Origin: Bacteroidia bacterium
GTDB taxonomy: Bacteria; Bacteroidota; Bacteroidia; NS11-12g; UBA9320
DNA: 59,306 nt
Reading direction: 5' to 3'
Assembly: GCA_020849295.1 (NCBI GenBank)
Contig: JADLGN010000017.1
Coordinates: 1-59,306 of the forward strand
This document shows, piece by piece, positions 54,300 through 59,306 of this stretch. The notes under the pieces were generated by a model. It had not been told where the DNA came from and did not search any database. It saw only the letters and a list, made by a program, of their open reading frames with translations. Each line of letters starts with the position of its first letter. Position 1 is the first letter of the stretch. Both the position numbers and the translations under genes were made by a program.

Positions 54300-55373
54300 C
54301 TACATTTTATCAGATTTGCTCAACATAAAAAAATCAGCAATTACCAAAGCTGCCATTGCTTCTACAATAGGCACTGCTCTTGGTATTACACAAGGGTCGT
54401 GTCTGCCTTCAGGTTTTATTATTACTTTTTCACCTTTAATATTTACTGAGTTTTGAGGTTTTAAAATAGTGGGGGTAGGCTTAAATGCAGTTTCAAAATA
54501 AATAGTTTCACCATTGCTTATACCACCTTGTATTCCGCCCGAATGATTACTTGAAGTTTTTACCTTATCATTTTTCAGTATAAACTCATCATTAATTTCT
54601 GAACCTTTATAATTTATAATATTTCTTCCGCTGCCAAACTCAATTGATTTTACAGCATTAATTGAAAAAACAGCTTTTGCCAATTGTGCATTCAGTTTAT
54701 CAAAAACAGGTTCGCCAAGTCCTGCAGGACAATTTTTTATAACACATGAAATAATTCCTCCAAGACTGTCACCATCTTTTCTTGCTTTTTCAATACAATT
54801 TTCCATTTCAATTGCAGTTAGGCTTTCAGGGCACTTTACATTATTTTTTTCTGTTTCTGATAAGTCAAGTTTCTCGTAGTCTGTATTTATTGATATATTG
54901 TAAATCTGCTTTGTGTAAGCATTTACAGATATATTTTTTGTTTTTAATATTAACTTAGCAATAGCACCAGCAGCTACCCATCCGGCTGTAATTCTTGCAG
55001 ACGACCGACCTCCTCCGCGATAATCTCTTATTCCGTATTTTTGATGATAAGTATAATCAGCATGTGACGGACGAAAAACTTCCTTTATGTTTTCGTAATC
55101 TTTACTTTTCGAATCAATATTTGGGATTATAATTGTTATAGGAGAACCGGTTGTTTGGTTTTCAAAAACACCTGAAATTATTTCAAATTTGTCGCTTTCT
55201 TTTCGCTGAGATGAAATTTTGTTCTTACCCGGTTTGCGTCTGTCTAGCTCTTTTTGAATAAATATTTCATCAATTGTCAACCCCGATGGGACACCGTCTA
55301 TCACTACTCCAACTGATTTTCCATGCGATTCTCCAAATGATGTTATTTTTAGTAATATGCCGAAAGTATTCAA
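54300..55373 (-). CDS. aroC: Chorismate synthase
   Basis: This 357-residue FMN-dependent enzyme makes chorismate from EPSP. It starts at TTG 55373, directly before NTFGILLKITSFGESHG, the normal N-terminus. Further signatures are DRRKPGKN, GVFENQTTGSPI, RPSHADYTY, DYRGGGRSSARITAG and GGIQGGISNGE, ending with RHDPCVIPRAVPI. It follows aroA by 22 bp. Confidence 0.95.
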   Translation of the reverse strand: MNTFGILLKITSFGESHGKSVGVVIDGVPSGLTIDEIFIQKELDRRKPGKNKISSQRKESDKFEIISGVFENQTTGSPITIIIPNIDSKSKDYENIKEVFRPSHADYTYHQKYGIRDYRGGGRSSARITAGWVAAGAIAKLILKTKNISVNAYTKQIYNISINTDYEKLDLSETEKNNVKCPESLTAIEMENCIEKARKDGDSLGGIISCVIKNCPAGLGEPVFDKLNAQLAKAVFSINAVKSIEFGSGRNIINYKGSEINDEFILKNDKVKTSSNHSGGIQGGISNGETIYFETAFKPTPTILKPQNSVNIKGEKVIIKPEGRHDPCVIPRAVPIVEAMAALVIADFFMLSKSDKM

Positions 55374-55395
55374 ATTTATTTTGTTTTATGCAAAC

Positions 55396-56622
55396 TTAAT
55401 CTATTATTTCAAAACCTGCTTTTTTCAAGTCATGCCAAAAATCAGGATATGATTTATTGCAAACATTCCCTGTTTTTATTTTTATTTCTTTAATAATTGC
55501 TAAAGGTGCCAATGCCATTGCTATTCTATGGTCGTTGTAGTTTTTGAAAGTTGTATTTTTTATTAATCTAAAATTTGAAGCATCAAGTTCCCAAATACTT
55601 TCTTTTTCTGTAAATTTTACATTACATTTTTTTAATTCATTTTGTAATGCTAAACTTCTATTACTTTCTTTTATTTTCAAAGTTTCAATTCCGGTTATAA
55701 TTGCTTTTTTGCAACTTGCCGAAAGCATAACTATAACTGATGGTGCTAAATCAGGACAATCTGCAAAATCCCAAACAGTATTATTTTCAATTTCTTTATC
55801 TGTATTTTCTATCATTATTCCATTGTTTAGATATGAAGTTTTAATACCAAATTTTGTTGCAAATTCTGAAATCTTTGAATCACCTTGATTACTTCCCTTA
55901 TGTAATTTATTTAGTTTAATTTTAAGATTTTTTGAAAGTAAAACAATTTGATACCAAAAGGCTGCCGCCGACCAATCGGCTTCTATCTCTATTTTTTTTA
56001 ATTGGTTTAATGAAGATTTATATTCGCTAATTTCAATTTTGTTTAATTCATAATTAATTTCAAAACGGCATAGTTTCATAAGATTTACAGTCATATCAAT
56101 ATATGGTTTTGACATTAGCGTACCTTCTAAAATAATTTTTAGTCCACCTTTAAAAAATGCACCAATCATAATTAAAGCCGAAATATATTGACTACTTTCT
56201 GTGCCCTTAATTATTACAGTTTTAGGATAAAGATTACTTTTATGTATGCAAACAGGAGGAAACCCGCGTTTATCTATATAAGTAATTTTTGCCCCAAGAT
56301 TATTTAATGCATTAATTAATTCTCCGATCGGTCGCTGTTTCATACGATTACTCCCACCAAGAATTTTATTTTCGTTTTTTGCAGCAAAGTATGCTGCCAA
56401 AAAACGAATCACTGTTCCTGCATTTTTACAGTTTATTATTTTACTTTTCTTGTCTATCAGTTTTTCAAGCAATAAACTATCATCGCTTTTTGATGGATTT
56501 TTAATATCAAGTTCCAGATTATACAATTTTTTAATAATTAATAATCTGTTATAAATACTCTTTGAGGCAGGAAGTTCTATTTCTTTATATACAACATTAT
56601 TTATATATCTGATTAGCGACAT
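55396..56622 (-). CDS. aroA: 3-phosphoshikimate 1-carboxyvinyltransferase (EPSP synthase)
   Basis: This 408-residue enzyme adds enolpyruvate from PEP to shikimate-3-phosphate. Motifs: ELPASKSIYNRLLII at the N-terminus, NAGTVIRFLAAYFA, MKQRPIGELINAL, and DHRIAMALAPLA near the C-terminus. At 408 residues it is slightly shorter than the E. coli enzyme, and the sequence is a divergent Bacteroidetes type. It overlaps the end of aroB by 10 bp. Confidence 0.93.
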   Translation of the reverse strand: MSLIRYINNVVYKEIELPASKSIYNRLLIIKKLYNLELDIKNPSKSDDSLLLEKLIDKKSKIINCKNAGTVIRFLAAYFAAKNENKILGGSNRMKQRPIGELINALNNLGAKITYIDKRGFPPVCIHKSNLYPKTVIIKGTESSQYISALIMIGAFFKGGLKIILEGTLMSKPYIDMTVNLMKLCRFEINYELNKIEISEYKSSLNQLKKIEIEADWSAAAFWYQIVLLSKNLKIKLNKLHKGSNQGDSKISEFATKFGIKTSYLNNGIMIENTDKEIENNTVWDFADCPDLAPSVIVMLSASCKKAIITGIETLKIKESNRSLALQNELKKCNVKFTEKESIWELDASNFRLIKNTTFKNYNDHRIAMALAPLAIIKEIKIKTGNVCNKSYPDFWHDLKKAGFEIID

Positions 56623-57653
56623 AATGAAGTGTAATATTTTAAGCTTTCTATTATGTTATCAATTGAAATTTGTTCACTTAAAACTGGTTTTTCAAAATCC
56701 GATAGTAAAACACAATTAATTTCAAGGTTTTCGTTTTTTTTATCCTTTAATGTAAGCTTAGCAATGTCGTTTATTTGTTCTACTTCAAATTTTAAGGGAT
56801 TGAAAAACTTTAAAATAGTTTTCTCAATGAGATAGTATGTGTTTTCTTCTAAAAGTCCTTTTTTCAAACTTATATAACTTTCACAAATCATTCCAGCAGC
56901 TACACAGTATCCATGAGGAATATTGCGTTTTATTAAATAGCTTTCTATTGCATGACCAACTGTATGACCAAAATTTAATATTTTCCTAAAATTTTCTTCT
57001 TTAAAATCTACTTTTACAATTTCACTTTTAATATTTACCGATGATTTTATATGTTTATAAAACTTATTTTCAGATAAATCATTTTGTAAATTTGTTTTTA
57101 GATTAGCAAGTTCTAAAAAGTAGTTTTTATCATAAATAATCCCATGTTTAATCATCTCAGCAAACCCTGATTTTAGTTGTTTTTCAGGTAAAGTTTCAAG
57201 AAAATCTGTATAAATTATTGTTTTTTGCGGCATACAAAAAGTACCGATGTAATTTTTAAGATTATTAAAATTAATACCTGTTTTTCCTCCTATTGCTGCA
57301 TCAGTCATACCAATTAAAGTAGTTGGAATATTAATGTAATTCAATCCTCTTTTGAATGTAGAAGCAGCAAAACCTCCAATATCTGTAACTACACCTCCTC
57401 CTAAATTTATAATAATTGAATTTCTGCTTATATTGTTTAAAATAAAAATTTTATAAATGTCAGTAAGTACCTTTATTGACTTGCTTTTTTCACCTCCATT
57501 AATTACATAAACAGGTATTTTTTTCGATGAAGAAAAAAGTAATGGAAAGCAATATTTGTAAGTGTTTTTATCGCAAATTATTAATGAAATTGAAATTTTA
57601 TCTAATTCATTTTTGAGTTTTTTGAACTTATCTGTAATTATGATTTCTTCCAA
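56613..57653 (-). CDS. aroB: 3-dehydroquinate synthase
   Basis: This 346-residue NAD-dependent enzyme makes dehydroquinate from DAHP, the second step of aromatic synthesis. It starts at TTG 57653. Motifs: NGGEKSKS, NLGGGVVTDIGGFAASTFKRG, PTTLIGMTDAAIGGKTGIN, FAEMIKHGIIYD and LNFGHTVGHAIES. A -7 element lies 11 bp upstream of the start. Confidence 0.94.
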   Translation of the reverse strand: MEEIIITDKFKKLKNELDKISISLIICDKNTYKYCFPLLFSSSKKIPVYVINGGEKSKSIKVLTDIYKIFILNNISRNSIIINLGGGVVTDIGGFAASTFKRGLNYINIPTTLIGMTDAAIGGKTGINFNNLKNYIGTFCMPQKTIIYTDFLETLPEKQLKSGFAEMIKHGIIYDKNYFLELANLKTNLQNDLSENKFYKHIKSSVNIKSEIVKVDFKEENFRKILNFGHTVGHAIESYLIKRNIPHGYCVAAGMICESYISLKKGLLEENTYYLIEKTILKFFNPLKFEVEQINDIAKLTLKDKKNENLEINCVLLSDFEKPVLSEQISIDNIIESLKYYTSLCR

Positions 57654-57664
57654 TCTTTTTTCTA

Positions 57665-57672
57665 CAAACTTA
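57665..57672 (-). promoter_or_regulatory. -7 promoter element for the aroB-aroA-aroC-ftsE operon
   Basis: The minus strand reads TAAGTTTG (TAnnTTTG), ending 11 bp before the TTG start at 57653. It lies between the terminator of the upstream small gene and aroB, as expected for an independent operon promoter. Confidence 0.55.
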
Positions 57673-57700
57673 GTAATAGTTTGATGTATTTAAGAATAAA

Positions 57701-57730
57701 AAAAGGTGAACTATTTTAAGCTCACCTTTT
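57701..57730 (-). terminator. Intrinsic terminator after the 52-codon gene
   Basis: On the minus strand AAAAGGTGA (57730-57722) pairs with TCACCTTTT (57709-57701) as a 9-bp stem around a 12-base loop, followed by more T residues. It lies 24 bp after the stop of the small basic-protein gene and before the aroB promoter, which separates the two transcripts. Confidence 0.75.
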
Positions 57731-57754
57731 AATTTATGTCTTTTTCTAATTTTG

Positions 57755-57913
57755 TTAGTTTATTTCAGGAATTGAATCAAGAATAATTCCAGACTCATCT
57801 TTGTATGGTGATTTTACCATTACTTTTTTGTTAAGTAACTTTAAATAAGCTGTTCTTTGCTTTGCAACAACCTTGTTTACTCTCTCTTTACGTTTTAATC
57901 TTGTAACTGCCAT
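57755..57913 (-). CDS. Small basic protein (conserved hypothetical)
   Basis: A 52-codon gene starts at ATG 57913 and reads MAVTRLKRKERVNKVVAKQR, then TAYLKLLNKKVMVKSPYKDE and SGIILDSIPEIN. The first half is strongly basic. Short proteins beginning MA(V/Q)xRLKRK are common in Bacteroidetes and I believe this belongs to that group, but their function is not known to me; a ribosome- or nucleic-acid-binding role is a guess. It has its own terminator. Confidence 0.65.
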   Translation of the reverse strand: MAVTRLKRKERVNKVVAKQRTAYLKLLNKKVMVKSPYKDESGIILDSIPEIN

Positions 57914-58496
57914 AATCTTTTTTAAAAGGACTGCAAAATAAATATTTTAAAACTTTAAATACAATTTTTTTTATCAAAATTTAAAAGTTATAGAGACTCT
58001 GATGTCTTGTAATAAAAATAGAGAAATTTTTATTTATTGTTTTACTTCTATAAAAAAACAAGTGTAAATTTTAAGCCACTCCATTTAAGCAAAATTAAGA
58101 AGTCACTTTAAAGTTTGAGTGACTTAAAATGCCTATAATTAAGTTGTTTGTTTCTCTAAAAGGCGTTTTTTTATGTATTTTGGAGTGGTTGTGCAATAGT
58201 TAAACTTGTTATAGGTAGCCCCTTTTTCTGTCCTGTCATATTACGCTATTCATATGGTTAACGTCTTGTTTGTTATAATACCACTTGATTACTTGTATTT
58301 TTCTGTTTGGTTTAATTTCTTAAACGACTTTTTTGTTATATGTTTGAAGTAGTTTTGTCAATGTTGTTCCCATACCTTGCTGACTTAACAATATAGCATA
58401 AATCGGTAATGCAATGCTTGAATAACCTATTAACTGTGATAAGTTGATTAAAGAAAGAGTTGGGTTTTTAGACGACTTGTCCCGACCTATCTGGAG
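57914..58496. other. Gene-poor stretch between core and accessory DNA
   Basis: No convincing gene is seen in these 583 bp. It contains a hairpin AAGTCACT/AGTGACTT (58100-58107 with 58118-58125) and a second weak stem AAAATGCCT/AGGCGTTTT around 58127-58171. An open frame at 58320-58538 (-) starts with GTG inside repeat copy 3 and has no recognisable domain. The core genes end at 57913 and the repeat begins at 58497, so the join between core and accessory DNA lies here. Confidence 0.5.
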
Positions 58497-58628
58497 TTTG
58501 ACGGTTTTAGGCTTTGCGAAGGAGCGGATTTTTAGCACAAATGTTGAATCAACAAACTGAAGTTCAAATTTAGCAAAAAAGTTTTATACGAAGCACTTCA
58601 CCCGTTCTCTTGCAAAAGCGATGTTGGC
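58497..58628 (-). repeat. 132-bp attC-like imperfect palindrome, copy 3 (inverted)
   Basis: Read on the minus strand it begins GCCAAC (58628-58623), then CGTATAAAACTTTTTTGCTA and AATTTGAACTT in the centre, TTGTGCTAAAA, and ends AAAACCGTCAAA. The outer arms pair (GCTTTTGCAAGAGAACGG with the GCTTTGCGAAGGAGCGG read on the plus strand at 58511-58527). The right end, GTCAAA, has drifted from GTTAGC. It follows the stop of the MmeI-like gene by 40 bp in the same orientation, as copy 2 follows the HNH gene. Confidence 0.7.
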
Positions 58629-58668
58629 GGTTAGGTTTTTTATTTTCTGTCGTGTCATTTTCATTTTG

Positions 58669-59306
58669 TCAATGCTGTCGTTTTGCCGTTTTTTTCTTCA
58701 CTTTCTCCTTTGTAAAAAGGTCTGCCGTGTATTTCTCGTAGAGTTCAAATAAAAACTCCATTCTGTTGGCTTCGCTTGTAAAGGCTTGAGAACGGTAAGC
58801 CAAGTCCACCGCTTTATCTAGCTCGTTATGTGCTTTTAATAATTCTTTTGGCATTGTCAAAGGGTCGTAAAGGTCGGCAAGTGACCTATTAGGAAAACTT
58901 GCCCTTGCATCTGAAACAGCTTGTGCTTTTTCTTCTATCGATTTAATTTGTTTGTCTGTTGGCTTTTCGGGAAATGGATAATTGTTGTAAACTATACTTG
59001 CTGAATAACGATAATCACTTTTCAATCGGCCGCAAATGTATTTTACCCAAGACATATGCATTATTGAAGTCAAAACGCCAAAATGAAAAAGTGTTGCGTT
59101 GGGCAAAACATACAACTGATTTGAAGCAATAATGTTTGGCGAAAGAAAAGCAATCGGGATGTATTTTCTGTTTACTGAAGAAACTGTCGGGAATGCTAAA
59201 TAATTTGTTTTTGGTTGTCTAACTTCTGCAAAAAGTGTCGGTGTATCTGCAAGTTTTTTTGTGTTTCCTCTGTCGCTATTTAAACGCCATTTTTGAACTG
59301 CTTCAA
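58669..59306 (-). CDS. MmeI-like restriction-modification protein, C-terminal part (partial)
   Basis: The frame is open from the right edge to TGA/TAA at 58669, about 211 residues of a much longer protein. It begins in the target-recognition domain (EAVQKWRLNSDRGNTKKLAD, TPTLFAEVRQP, YLAFPTVSSVNRKYIPIAF, NQLYVLPNAT) and continues with LYHFGV-like segment FHFGVLTSIMHMSWVKYICG, GRLKSDYRYSASIVYNNYPF, LADLYDPLTMPKELLKAHN and a Lys-rich end. This pattern belongs to MmeI-type proteins, which combine adenine methyltransferase and nuclease in one chain. The catalytic parts lie outside the window. Repeat copy 3 follows 40 bp after the stop. Confidence 0.85.
   Translation of the reverse strand, partial: EAVQKWRLNSDRGNTKKLADTPTLFAEVRQPKTNYLAFPTVSSVNRKYIPIAFLSPNIIASNQLYVLPNATLFHFGVLTSIMHMSWVKYICGRLKSDYRYSASIVYNNYPFPEKPTDKQIKSIEEKAQAVSDARASFPNRSLADLYDPLTMPKELLKAHNELDKAVDLAYRSQAFTSEANRMEFLFELYEKYTADLFTKEKVKKKTAKRQH

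Noticed and set aside
58320..58538. Open frame of 72 codons on the minus strand
   Set aside because: It starts with GTG inside repeat copy 3, has no domain I recognise and no -7 element; likely a chance frame.
1..59306. CRISPR array, tRNA, rRNA or integrase gene
   Set aside because: No spaced identical repeats of CRISPR type, no tRNA T-loop pattern outside the 132-bp repeat, and no tyrosine recombinase motifs were seen in any frame.

Overview
The window is a piece of a low-GC Bacteroidota (Bacteroidetes) chromosome. Support comes from a type IX secretion (T9SS) C-terminal sorting domain on a large PKD-repeat protein, a PorX-type response regulator, a tiny bTHX ribosomal protein gene, the Bacteroidetes -7 promoter motif TAnnTTTG in front of many genes, weak Shine-Dalgarno signals, and a complete 14-gene complex I plus a heme-copper oxidase cluster of the Bacteroidetes type. 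The genus cannot be named from sequence alone. The organism respires aerobically.

Region 1 (1-7080) is accessory DNA. By eye it has more C-ending codons than the core. It holds the end of a type I restriction-modification locus (methylase tail plus specificity subunit). A five-gene minus-strand operon follows, read 3840 to 1741: HTH-Panacea antitoxin, RelE-like toxin, DUF2188 protein, zinc ribbon, and a papain/LRAT-like protein with a C-terminal membrane anchor. Next comes a two-gene unit of EcoRI-type adenine methyltransferase and DUF262-HNH nuclease. That unit lies between two copies of a 132-bp imperfect palindrome with complementary GCYAAC / GTTAGC ends, which looks like an integron attC site. 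Two broken genes and a cluster of 17-bp repeats mark the edge of this region.

Region 2 (7150-57913) is core chromosome: a dienoyl-CoA reductase-like SDR and CorA; an MBL hydrolase; DedA; purA, fur and a RelA/SpoT gene; the PKD/T9SS protein; pdxH; bTHX; a ten-gene cytochrome oxidase operon (28553 to 20494, minus); dapD with a glycosyltransferase; an S9 peptidase; nuoABCDEFGHIJKLMN (45892 to 33262, minus); an HD hydrolase; porX; a second corA; a split transketolase with a VWA gene between its halves; the aroB-aroA-aroC-ftsE cluster; and a 52-codon basic protein with its own terminator. The NADH dehydrogenase and oxidase clusters together would make most of an aerobic electron transport chain. 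PorX and the sorting-domain protein tie the window to the T9SS secretion and regulation pathway.

Region 3 (about 57914-59306) is accessory again: a long gene-poor stretch, a third copy of the 132-bp repeat in the opposite orientation, and the C-terminal part of an MmeI-like restriction-methylation protein running off the right edge. Accessory DNA carrying DNA-modification genes and the same repeat therefore lies on both sides of the core segment. No integrase, transposase, CRISPR array, tRNA or rRNA was seen.
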